Shown here: positions 1 through 6,605 of the stretch, piece after piece
Layout of the letters: each line of letters begins with the position of its first letter
How positions within the stretch are numbered: position 1 is the stretch's first letter
Source of the DNA: CAYZPB01 sp964568525
GTDB taxonomy: Bacteria > Bacillota > Bacilli > Tepidibacillales > Tepidibacillaceae
Assembly (NCBI GenBank): GCA_964568525.1
Contig: CAZMPM010000021.1
Span: forward strand, 1 to 19,619
DNA length: 19,619 nucleotides
Direction of reading: 5' to 3'
Notes under the pieces: generated by a model
The model's database searches: none
What the model saw: the letters and a program-made list of their open reading frames with translations, nothing else
Told to the model about the DNA's origin: nothing
Translations under genes and position numbers: made by a program

Positions 1-545
1 GCCTGAAAAATCGATATTTTAATATCGCCATATTTGTTATCCTTAATCAAGGATAACACTCCAATCACACTTGGTAAAGTTAATTTATAATCATGCTCTA
101 CGACAATTCTTGCTTCTTCGGCTAATAAATCACTCTCGATAAGCGCAAGAATCAACTCCTCATAGCCAGCTAAATTGTAAGGTGGATCTAGAAAAACGAG
201 ATTGAACCTTGCTCCTTTTTCTCTTAACAACTTAATTGCTTGCTTTGCATTTATCCGATAAACAGTAGCTTGTGCTTTAAAACCACATTTGTCGATATTA
301 TCGCTAATAACCTGAATCGCCTGTGCACTATTATCAACAAAAACGGCAACTGAAGCACCACGACTTAATGCCTCAATCCCCAACGCACCAGAACCAGCGA
401 ATAGGTCGAGCACTTGCAGATCCAGCAAACTTGGTCCGAGCAGGCTAAAGATAGACTCTTTAACTCTGTCAGTCGTCGGTCTTGTCGCATCACCAGCAAT
501 TGTTCGTAGCCGCCTACCTTTTGCCTTGCCACTGATAACTCGCAA
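1..545 (-). CDS. rsmD: 16S rRNA (guanine966-N2)-methyltransferase RsmD, 3' end cut by window
   Basis: RsmD uses S-adenosylmethionine to methylate G966 of 16S rRNA during 30S assembly in the cytoplasm. The frame opens with a TTG codon at 545 preceded by a strong GGAGGAG site (551-557). The protein starts MRVISGKAKGRRLRTIAG, the family's usual N-terminus. The SAM-binding loop DLFAGSGALGIEAL is at residues 47-60 and the catalytic DPPY motif at 120-123. The last visible residues, KYGDIKISIFQ, match the usual C-terminal strand, so only a few residues and the stop lie outside the window. The ribosome binding site overlaps the recG stop codon, so the two genes are probably translationally coupled; a recG-rsmD order is common in Clostridia-like genomes. 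Identity is clear. The TTG start is inferred from the binding site and from family alignment. Confidence 0.93.
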   Translation of the reverse strand, partial: MRVISGKAKGRRLRTIAGDATRPTTDRVKESIFSLLGPSLLDLQVLDLFAGSGALGIEALSRGASVAVFVDNSAQAIQVISDNIDKCGFKAQATVYRINAKQAIKLLREKGARFNLVFLDPPYNLAGYEELILALIESDLLAEEARIVVEHDYKLTLPSVIGVLSLIKDNKYGDIKISIFQ

Positions 546-556
546 AATATCTCCTC

Positions 557-2605
557 CTAAATCTGCATTAACCTCTCATCAATTTGTTCAAGATGGGATA
601 GGATTCTCGAATACTCAGGATTGTTCCAAAGTCGCTCATCACTCACCCACTCTTTGGCATCCCTAACTGTTGTCTCTAATGTTCGATAATCCCTCACGAC
701 ATCAGCCAATTTAAAACTAGGTAATCCGCTCTGTCTTACTCCAAGTAGGTCGCCGGCCCCTCTAATCTCAAGATCACGTGTGGCGATTTCAAAGCCATCA
801 TTTGTCTCCACCATAACTTTTAAACGTTCTCTACCAGATTCTGTTGTAGGGTCTGCCACCAAAATGCAATAGGATTGGTCAGCTCCACGGCCAGCCCTAC
901 CTCGCAGTTGGTGCAGTTGCGCCAAACCAAAACGATCGGCGTCGTAAATAATCATCAGCGTAACATTTTTAATATTGACCCCTACTTCGATAACTGTTGT
1001 TGAAACTAGCGCATCGATTTGCTTATTTTTAAAGTTTTCAATTACTTCTTCTTTCTCCTGAACTGGCAATCTACCATGCATTAAACCAATTTTATAAGCA
1101 GGTAATTCCCTGCTAATCAATTCATGAAGTTCAATCGCGTTTTGCACATCAAGTTTCTCAGATTCTTCAATCAACGGTGAAATGATATAGGCTTGTTTCC
1201 CTTCTGCTAACTGCTGTGCCATAAAATCTAATGCTTTTTTAAATTGATTGCGACTAATTAGAGATGTTTTAATCTCTTTGCGACCTTCCGGATAATGTTT
1301 AATTGATGAGATATCCATCTCACCATAAACAGTTATTGCCAGAGTACGAGGAATCGGCGTTGCAGACATATATAACACATCTGGTGAGCCAGCCATCCCT
1401 TTTCTACGCAACTCAGCACGTTGTTCCACTCCAAAACGATGCTGTTCGTCAATAATAACTAGCCCAAGTGTACGATACTGAACCCGTTCTTGAAACAGAG
1501 AGTGTGTGCCGATTACAATGTCTACTTCGCCACTTTCAATTCCTGCCAGAACCGCACCCTGCTCCGCTGCTAAAATGCTGCCAGTGAGCATCACAATTTT
1601 TACTCCTAGAGGCTCTAAAAGCGCTTTTAACGAATCTTTGTGTTGAGCTGCAAGTATTTCTGTGGGAACCATAAAAGCCCCCTGAAAACCCGCTAAATAA
1701 TTGGCATATAATGTAATTATTGCTACAATCGTCTTGCCTGAACCAACATCACCTTGAAGTAGACGATTCATTGCTGCTCCAGAAGCTAAATCAGCAAATA
1801 TCTCTCTAATTACGTGCTTTTGGTCAGTGGTTAAGGTATATGGTAAGGAGTTTACCAACTCTGCTATTTTTTCATTCACTATCGGCTTCTCAAGTCCGGT
1901 AACTTCATCCCTAACTCGTTTTTTATTCACTTGCAAACGAAGCTGATACTGCAACAATTCATCATAAATTAATCGTCGTCTCGCTAGTAAATGCTGTTCT
2001 TCATCAACCGGAAAATGAATCGCCGTCAGCGCCTCTTTTAGTCCAAGCAATTTATAATTTTGCAAAATTGTTTCTGGTAAATATTCAATAATTTCTGGCG
2101 AATACTGAATTAGTGCATTGCGCATGATTTTTTGCAGATCAGACAAGTAAAAATCCGCAGGAACAGTATAGACGGGCATAATATTACCTTTTTTGGCAAG
2201 CGTTGCTGTATCAAGAAAACTAGATTCCGCAACGGTAATCTGTCTTCTACTTTTATCCCATTTACCTGAAACTAAGATATTACGTCCGGGAATAAGTTGC
2301 TTTTTAAGAAAACCGCGATTAAACCAGACAAGGCTGATAGACCGGTTATCAACAATAATCTGCGCTGTTAACATGTTGCGTTTCTGTCCGAGGTAGCGTA
2401 AATAAGGGCTACCATAGAGTTCGCCCTCAACGGTTACCTTCTCGCCATGTTGCGCTAAATTTAGATCGATTAGCTGATAATTTTCGTAGCGATAAGGAAA
2501 ATAGGTTAGCAAATCTCCTACAGTTCCAAGATTCATCAGTTTTAATCGTTCTATTTTTTTCGCAGTAATTCCATTAATCAATGAGATGTCATAATTACTT
2601 AGCAT
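557..2605 (-). CDS. recG: ATP-dependent DNA helicase RecG
   Basis: RecG is a superfamily 2 translocase that regresses stalled replication forks and branch-migrates Holliday junctions. The 682-residue length is normal. The N-terminal wedge/OB region (about 1-150) includes the LMNLGTVGDLLTYFPYRYEN segment typical of RecG. Helicase motifs follow in order: Walker A GDVGSGKT (285-292), motif II DEQH (386-389), motif III SAT (414-416) and motif VI QLHQLRGRAGR (563-573). The C-terminal GDLLGVRQSG segment is also characteristic. The ATG at 2605 has only a modest upstream purine stretch. It lies 112 bases after fakA with a terminator between them, so expression depends either on read-through or on a promoter I could not identify. 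The stop overlaps the rsmD binding site. Identity is certain; regulation is inferred. Confidence 0.98.
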   Translation of the reverse strand: MLSNYDISLINGITAKKIERLKLMNLGTVGDLLTYFPYRYENYQLIDLNLAQHGEKVTVEGELYGSPYLRYLGQKRNMLTAQIIVDNRSISLVWFNRGFLKKQLIPGRNILVSGKWDKSRRQITVAESSFLDTATLAKKGNIMPVYTVPADFYLSDLQKIMRNALIQYSPEIIEYLPETILQNYKLLGLKEALTAIHFPVDEEQHLLARRRLIYDELLQYQLRLQVNKKRVRDEVTGLEKPIVNEKIAELVNSLPYTLTTDQKHVIREIFADLASGAAMNRLLQGDVGSGKTIVAIITLYANYLAGFQGAFMVPTEILAAQHKDSLKALLEPLGVKIVMLTGSILAAEQGAVLAGIESGEVDIVIGTHSLFQERVQYRTLGLVIIDEQHRFGVEQRAELRRKGMAGSPDVLYMSATPIPRTLAITVYGEMDISSIKHYPEGRKEIKTSLISRNQFKKALDFMAQQLAEGKQAYIISPLIEESEKLDVQNAIELHELISRELPAYKIGLMHGRLPVQEKEEVIENFKNKQIDALVSTTVIEVGVNIKNVTLMIIYDADRFGLAQLHQLRGRAGRGADQSYCILVADPTTESGRERLKVMVETNDGFEIATRDLEIRGAGDLLGVRQSGLPSFKLADVVRDYRTLETTVRDAKEWVSDERLWNNPEYSRILSHLEQIDERLMQI

Positions 2606-2623
2606 TAAATATCACTTGTCCTT

Positions 2624-2657
2624 ATAAAAAATCCCTCTACAAAAATATTATAGAGGG
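2624..2657 (-). terminator. Rho-independent terminator after fakA, with a competing upstream arm
   Basis: Read on the minus strand, a 7-bp stem CCCTCTA/TAGAGGG (arms 2651-2657 and 2633-2639) encloses an AT-rich 11-base loop and is followed by ATTTTTTAT. This fits an intrinsic terminator for the Gls24-fakA transcript. The downstream arm can instead pair with an upstream segment at 2687-2695; see the attenuator entry. Confidence 0.75.
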
Positions 2658-2703
2658 CGAGAAAATAAACTGATTGGAAAATTATATTTGTAGAGCCTAC
2701 AAG
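2624..2703 (-). promoter_or_regulatory. Possible transcription attenuator between fakA and recG
   Basis: On the minus-strand transcript four segments can pair in two exclusive ways. Segment 1 TTGTAG (2697-2702) pairs with CTACAA in segment 2 (2688-2693) around a 3-base loop. Segments 3 and 4 form the terminator stem at 2633-2657. Alternatively, segment 2 CTCTACAAA (2687-2695) pairs perfectly over 9 bases with TTTGTAGAG (2635-2643), which is part of the terminator's second arm, and would disrupt it. Three more pairs are possible beyond one mismatch. All pairings are read directly from the sequence. That they regulate recG-rsmD expression is inference; a chance repeat is possible. Confidence 0.35.
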
Positions 2704-2717
2704 TCTCATTCCCTATT

Positions 2718-4385
2718 TTACTCAATTCCAAATATATAGTTATAAATCGGCTGCATACCATTATGGATTTCTATCTCAAGATGCGGGTGCTCTTTCTGGA
2801 TCCGCTTCGAAAGCTCTAGAGCCTCTTCAGAGGAAACATCCTCGCCATATAGTATTGTCAGTATCTCATCAGATTCTTCAATCATTTCATCTAAAAGTTT
2901 ATAAGAAGTCTCAAGCAAGTCATTTCCATTAACAATAATCTTATTATTTGCTAAACCAATAAAGTCGCCTTCATTAATTTCCAGGTTTTCCAACTTAGTA
3001 TCTCTGATTGAATAGGTAACTTGTCCTGTTTTTACTGCAGAAAGGCCTTCAATCATAGCCTCTTTATTCTCCATTAACGCTGCCGACTGATCATAGTTTA
3101 ATAATGCAGAAATACCTTGCGGAATTGATTTACTTGGAATTACCGCAATCGGCTTATCAACGAGTTCGATTGTCTGTTCTGCAGCCATAATAATATTACT
3201 GTTGTTCGGCAGTATGATGTAATTTTTCGCATTTATTTCACCTATGGCCTTTACCATATCCTCAGTACTTGGATTCATTGTCTGTCCGCCAGAAATAACT
3301 ACATCAACACCTAGACTCTTAAAAATATCAATAATGCCGTCACCCATACCAACAGCAATGATACCGTATTCTTGTAATGGTTTCTCTTGCTTAGCTTCGT
3401 TAGCACTTTTCGCTACGTCCTTATCATCCACCACTAAATGACTATGTTGTTCACGCATATTTTCAATTTTAATTTTTGTTAGCCCGCCATACTTGGTAGC
3501 TGCATTGAGGATAGTCCCCGGCTCGTTGGAGTGCAGATGCACCTTAACAATATCCTCATCATGAATTACTACTAATGAATCACCAAACTGGCTTAGTTGT
3601 TCTTTAAAAGCTTTTTCCGGAAAATTAGTATCGGTTAAATTAATAAAAAATTCAGTACAGTAACCAAACTCAATATCCTCAGCCGAAATTTTGCTCTGAG
3701 CAGATTGTGTAACCTCAGTTGATTCATCTTCATAAACCTCTAAATTATCATCTTCAAAAACCAAGTTAGGGTTCTTTAAAGCAATTAAAAATCCTTTATA
3801 AATGTATAATAGCCCTTTTCCACCTGCATCAACTACTCCAACTTCCTTAAGAACTGGCAAAAGATTAGGTGTGTTTGCTAATGATTTCTCACCAGCTTTA
3901 ATAATTGCTTCCATTAACTTTAAGATATCTTTTTCTTGCTTAGCTAGGATAGTTGCCTCATGTGCAACATCTTTCGCCACTGTTAATATTGTACCTTCTA
4001 CTGGCTTCATAACAGCACTGTAGGCACTTTTTACACCGAAAGTTAATGCTTCTGCAAAGATAACGCTATCGATCTCCTCATAGCTACTAATCTTCTTAGA
4101 AAATCCTCTAAATAACTGCGAGAGAATAACTCCTGAGTTTCCACGGGCACCCATCAAAAGGCCACGTGAAAGCGCCTCTGCATTATGCCCCACATGGTCA
4201 TTCTGCTTCTTTTTTAGTTCATTTACCCCTGAAATAAAGGATAGGTTCATATTAGTTCCAGTATCTCCATCGGGAACCGGGAAAACATTTAATGCGTCGA
4301 TAGCTTTTACATTTTTATTTAACTGTTTTGCAGCCGATAAAATCATCCTTGTAAAAATGGGTCCATCTATTTTATAGTATTCCAC
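2718..4385 (-). CDS. fakA: Fatty acid kinase catalytic subunit FakA (DhaL/YloV family)
   Basis: FakA phosphorylates exogenous or recycled fatty acids held by a FakB (DegV-family) carrier, feeding acyl-phosphate to phospholipid synthesis. The 555-residue length is normal. The N-terminal DhaL kinase domain (about 1-200) has the Mg-ATP loop PVPDGDTGTNM at 36-46, with Asp39 and Asp41 as the expected metal ligands, and MGARGNSGVILSQ at 78-90. The middle domain carries GYCTEFF (Cys243) and KVHLHSNEPG (His283, His285), conserved residues thought to bind metal in this family. The C-terminal DegV-like domain spans about 335-555. The GTG start at 4385 has AAGGAGG seven bases upstream, and the gene follows the Gls24-family gene by 16 bases. 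No fakB lies in the window, so the carrier must be encoded elsewhere. Older annotations call this family dihydroxyacetone kinase-like; the missing DhaK partner argues against that. Confidence 0.92.
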   Translation of the reverse strand: MEYYKIDGPIFTRMILSAAKQLNKNVKAIDALNVFPVPDGDTGTNMNLSFISGVNELKKKQNDHVGHNAEALSRGLLMGARGNSGVILSQLFRGFSKKISSYEEIDSVIFAEALTFGVKSAYSAVMKPVEGTILTVAKDVAHEATILAKQEKDILKLMEAIIKAGEKSLANTPNLLPVLKEVGVVDAGGKGLLYIYKGFLIALKNPNLVFEDDNLEVYEDESTEVTQSAQSKISAEDIEFGYCTEFFINLTDTNFPEKAFKEQLSQFGDSLVVIHDEDIVKVHLHSNEPGTILNAATKYGGLTKIKIENMREQHSHLVVDDKDVAKSANEAKQEKPLQEYGIIAVGMGDGIIDIFKSLGVDVVISGGQTMNPSTEDMVKAIGEINAKNYIILPNNSNIIMAAEQTIELVDKPIAVIPSKSIPQGISALLNYDQSAALMENKEAMIEGLSAVKTGQVTYSIRDTKLENLEINEGDFIGLANNKIIVNGNDLLETSYKLLDEMIEESDEILTILYGEDVSSEEALELSKRIQKEHPHLEIEIHNGMQPIYNYIFGIE

Positions 4386-4401
4386 AAGATTGCCTCCTTA
4401 G

Positions 4402-4764
4402 CTATGCCTGAGTAACTCTTACACCTTGCACAATTACGTTCACAGTTGTCACATCGATGCCGATTATACTCTTTAATGAGTATATTACCTGCTGCTGAAC
4501 ATTATGAGCTACTTCAGATATTTTTGTACCGTAACTAACTATAATATAAATATCTATAGTTATTTCATCGCCATCTAATATGACTTCGACACCTCGATTA
4601 AGATTATCCATACCAAGAAGCTCGGCAATGCCATCCTTAAATTGCTTGCGTGAAGCCATCCCTACCAAGCCAAACACTTCCATCGCGGAGATACCAGCAG
4701 CGACAGATATTGCGTCACGTGAAATATAATAATTTCCTGTTTTTTTTTGAATCTCTATAGCCAT
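4402..4764 (-). CDS. Asp23/Gls24 family protein (YloU-like)
   Basis: This is a 120-residue single-domain Asp23/Gls24 protein. Members of the family are abundant, often membrane-associated proteins linked to envelope or alkaline stress, without known enzymatic activity. Typical features are visible: GNYYISRDAISVAAGISAME near the N-terminus, then VEVILDGDEITIDIYIIVSYG and a C-terminal VTTVNVIVQGVR strand. No membrane helix is evident. The frame can be read from a TTG at 4767, but the ATG at 4764 sits eight bases from a GGGGG site and is preferred. It is the first gene of a unit with fakA and is divergent from rpmB, the same arrangement as yloU-yloV-rpmB in Bacillus subtilis. The family assignment is firm. 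The exact role is unknown, and a link to fatty-acid or envelope homeostasis rests only on context. Confidence 0.9.
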   Translation of the reverse strand: MAIEIQKKTGNYYISRDAISVAAGISAMEVFGLVGMASRKQFKDGIAELLGMDNLNRGVEVILDGDEITIDIYIIVSYGTKISEVAHNVQQQVIYSLKSIIGIDVTTVNVIVQGVRVTQA

Positions 4765-4826
4765 CAATTAAACCCCCTTATTGTCTAAATTTGGGCTATG
4801 ATATATCTTACTATAAAACCAAATTT

Positions 4827-4856
4827 ATTAAAAGTCTTTGCTAAATTTGTAATCAA
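4827..4856 (-). promoter_or_regulatory. Candidate sigma-A promoter for the Gls24-fakA unit
   Basis: On the minus strand TTGATT (4851-4856) and TTTAAT (4827-4832) are separated by 18 bases. Each hexamer is close to the housekeeping consensus. The region is AT-rich, so chance matches are likely and confidence is limited. The -35 box lies three bases from the -35 box of the opposing rpmB promoter. Confidence 0.4.
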
Positions 4857-4859
4857 AAC

Positions 4860-4888
4860 TTGATAAATTGACCGGCTTATGCTAATAT
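4860..4888 (+). promoter_or_regulatory. rpmB: Sigma-A promoter for rpmB
   Basis: TTGATA (4860-4865) and TAATAT (4883-4888) are separated by the optimal 17 bases and lie about 70 bases upstream of the rpmB start. This is among the clearest promoters in the window and would give a leader of roughly 60 bases. Confidence 0.7.
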
Positions 4889-4954
4889 AACACGAGTATG
4901 AACAAAGAATCAAAGTTATAGTTGACGAGAGCTATGAATAAAGGAGGTTAAACA

Positions 4955-5143
4955 ATGTCACGTAAGTGCTTTATTACAGGCAAAGGTCCTAGTACCGGAA
5001 ATAATGTAAGTCACTCTAATCGTAAATCAAAACGCAAGTGGGGCGTAAACGTGCAGAAGGTTCGAATCCTTGTTAATGGTAAACCTAAACGCGTATATGT
5101 AAGTGCAAGAGCTCTAAAATCTGGTAAGGTTCAAAGAGTATAA
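4955..5143 (+). CDS. rpmB: 50S ribosomal protein L28
   Basis: L28 is a small basic protein of the large ribosomal subunit. The 62-residue length is standard. MSRKCFITGKGPSTGNN is the typical N-terminus, and VRILVNGKPKRVYVSARALK is the conserved core. It has a single cysteine (Cys5) and lacks the paired CxxC zinc motifs, so it is the cysteine-minus form, very like the Bacillus protein. The start is fixed by AAAGGAGG seven bases upstream. A good promoter precedes it and a strong hairpin terminator follows within 60 bases, so it forms a single-gene transcript divergent from the Gls24-fakA unit. In Bacillus subtilis thiN and spoVM lie on its other side. Here thiN is convergent instead, and no spoVM-like frame was seen between 4768 and 4954. 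Confidence 0.98.
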   Translation: MSRKCFITGKGPSTGNNVSHSNRKSKRKWGVNVQKVRILVNGKPKRVYVSARALKSGKVQRV

Positions 5144-5160
5144 TTATAAAAAACAAATAG

Positions 5161-5198
5161 AGACTTCAATCTACTTACAAGTAGTTGAAGTCTTTTTT
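5161..5198 (+). terminator. Terminator of rpmB, probably bidirectional (also serves thiN)
   Basis: A long stem is formed by AGACTTCAA (5161-5169) with TTGAAGTCT (5185-5193), continued past one bulged T by CTACTT/AAGTAG. TTTTTT follows on the plus strand. On the minus strand the same hairpin is followed after a few bases by GTTTTTTAT (about 5147-5155), so it can also end the dapB-cca-birA-thiN transcript. The thiN stop codon (5197-5199) falls inside the plus-strand T tract. Confidence 0.88.
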
Positions 5199-5862
5199 AA
5201 TCTTTACTTTCAATCACAAGCAATACTCCCTGATCAATGCTAATAGTCGCACTATCCTCGATCAGTTCATTGCTTAAACCCCTAGTACTTCCGTGCATTA
5301 AAGTCAAGTTATCAAGCGGATATTTTAAACCAGTACCTTGCAGACCCTTTACCTGTTCGGAAAAAGCTAGTAACGATAAAAATTGATACTCCCCTTTAGT
5401 TAGATGAAGTAAACGCTTCGGCAAAAGCAACTGTACACAATTATGTGCATCGCGAATTACAGCGTTAACACCCTGCTCCTCCGCTTGCAACAGAATATTA
5501 ACATTGGCCATAATATGGTCAATTCGTGTCCCAGTCGCGCCGTAAAGCAGTATTTTTTCTGGCTTAAATTTCAGAGCAAATAGTAAAGCTAATTCACTAT
5601 CTGTTTCATTTTTAACTGCTGGAAAAGCGAAAATTTGTTCAGGGTATTTTTGCTTAATCAAATCCATGAGTTTGCCATCGATTGAATCAAAATCCCCCAA
5701 AAAATAATCAGGAACAATCCCTCTAGCAAATAGTGCCTGAGCACCACTATCCACGGCTATCACTAGATCACCATCTGCAAAAATAATTTCGCCGATGTTT
5801 TCAGCAATTGTACCACCGGCAAAGATATAAATTTTTTTAACTTTTCCTTCTGGCTTTCTCAT
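5197..5862 (-). CDS. thiN: Thiamine pyrophosphokinase
   Basis: The enzyme transfers pyrophosphate from ATP to thiamine, giving thiamine diphosphate. The 221-residue length suits the family. The N-terminal catalytic domain shows FAGGTIAEN, VIAVDSGAQALFARGIVPD and LGDFDSID, followed by KNETDSELALLFAL and the GATGTRIDHIMANV motif. The C-terminal thiamine-binding domain has MHGSTRGLSNELI, which closely matches the family's conserved G-S-x-G-x-SN signature. The ATG at 5862 has GAGG eight bases upstream, five bases after the birA stop, so it is the last gene of the dapB-cca-birA-thiN unit. In Bacillus subtilis thiN instead follows rsgA and rpe, so this placement beside another cofactor-handling gene is a rearrangement. 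It ends within the shared terminator. Identity is secure. Confidence 0.95.
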   Translation of the reverse strand: MRKPEGKVKKIYIFAGGTIAENIGEIIFADGDLVIAVDSGAQALFARGIVPDYFLGDFDSIDGKLMDLIKQKYPEQIFAFPAVKNETDSELALLFALKFKPEKILLYGATGTRIDHIMANVNILLQAEEQGVNAVIRDAHNCVQLLLPKRLLHLTKGEYQFLSLLAFSEQVKGLQGTGLKYPLDNLTLMHGSTRGLSNELIEDSATISIDQGVLLVIESKD

Positions 5863-5867
5863 ACTCT

Positions 5868-6605
5868 TTACCTCGCAAATTTTATTTCACCGCTTGTTAC
5901 AATCAGCTCAGTACCAGCATCATCAATTACAATCAGCTCGCCTCGCACGTTAACATTAGCTATGCGACCGGTAGACTGCTGATTTACAATTACCGCTTCG
6001 CCTTTTCTGTATAATTTATCGTTATATTGTGACAAAAATGGTGTAAAGCCAGTTTGTTCGTATGCATCATATAGCTTCGCAAGTGTAGTTAGTAAAGCAT
6101 TAATTAATTCAACTTTATCAGGTGGATAGCCGATTGCATCTTCAATCGAAATCGGTTTAGCTAGGAGTTCATCAGGAAAAGCCGTTTTGTCAGTATTCAA
6201 ACCTATACCCAGAATCACATGTGCTGCCGTTCCCTCAACTATTCTTGCTTGAGTTAGAATGCCAGCCAGTTTGTTATCTCCATAATAAATGTCATTTGGC
6301 CACTTTATTTTAACATCCATCCCGTATAACTGATTTAAAGTCTGCTGGATTGCTAAGGAACTGATCAGCGTAATCTGAGCTAAATAATCAATTCGAAACT
6401 GCGGGCGCAGAACAATACTAAGCCAAATTCCCTTATCAGCGGCTGAATGCCAGCTACGACCTAATCGTCCACGACCCGCGAGTTGTTCTGTTGCAAGTAC
6501 GACTGTTCCATGCGAGGCACCGGCAATTGCTAGTTTCTCAGCTTCGGTTTGTGTCGAATCAACACTTTGGTATCGATAAATCTTTGTGCCTAACCTATCA
6601 CTCAC
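5868..6605 (-). CDS. birA: Biotin--[acetyl-CoA-carboxylase] ligase, lacking the DNA-binding domain
   Basis: BirA activates biotin to biotinyl-AMP and attaches it to a lysine of biotin carboxyl carrier proteins such as that of acetyl-CoA carboxylase. Counting from the upstream GTG at 6614, the biotin-binding GRGRLGR is at 47-53, KWPNDI at 104-109, KLAGIL at 115-120 and GIGLN at 136-140. The protein begins directly with the catalytic domain (KIYRYQSVDSTQTEAEKLA) and lacks the N-terminal winged helix of Bacillus and Escherichia BirA, so it should not repress transcription. GTG at 6605 is preferred because GAGGTG lies six bases upstream; the GTG at 6614 would place that site inside the gene. With the 6605 start, the gene overlaps the cca stop by eight bases (GTGAGTGA), suggesting coupled translation. 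A small C-terminal domain follows (about 200-248). Confidence 0.94.
   Translation of the reverse strand: MSDRLGTKIYRYQSVDSTQTEAEKLAIAGASHGTVVLATEQLAGRGRLGRSWHSAADKGIWLSIVLRPQFRIDYLAQITLISSLAIQQTLNQLYGMDVKIKWPNDIYYGDNKLAGILTQARIVEGTAAHVILGIGLNTDKTAFPDELLAKPISIEDAIGYPPDKVELINALLTTLAKLYDAYEQTGFTPFLSQYNDKLYRKGEAVIVNQQSTGRIANVNVRGELIVIDDAGTELIVTSGEIKFAR

Noticed and set aside
2645..2660. TATAAT on the minus strand upstream of recG as its promoter
   Set aside because: It lies inside the terminator hairpin and has no recognisable -35 box at the right distance.
4768..4954. A spoVM-like small gene near rpmB, as in Bacillus subtilis
   Set aside because: No frame resembling the 26-residue SpoVM was found on either strand. 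The stretch is accounted for by promoters and leader.
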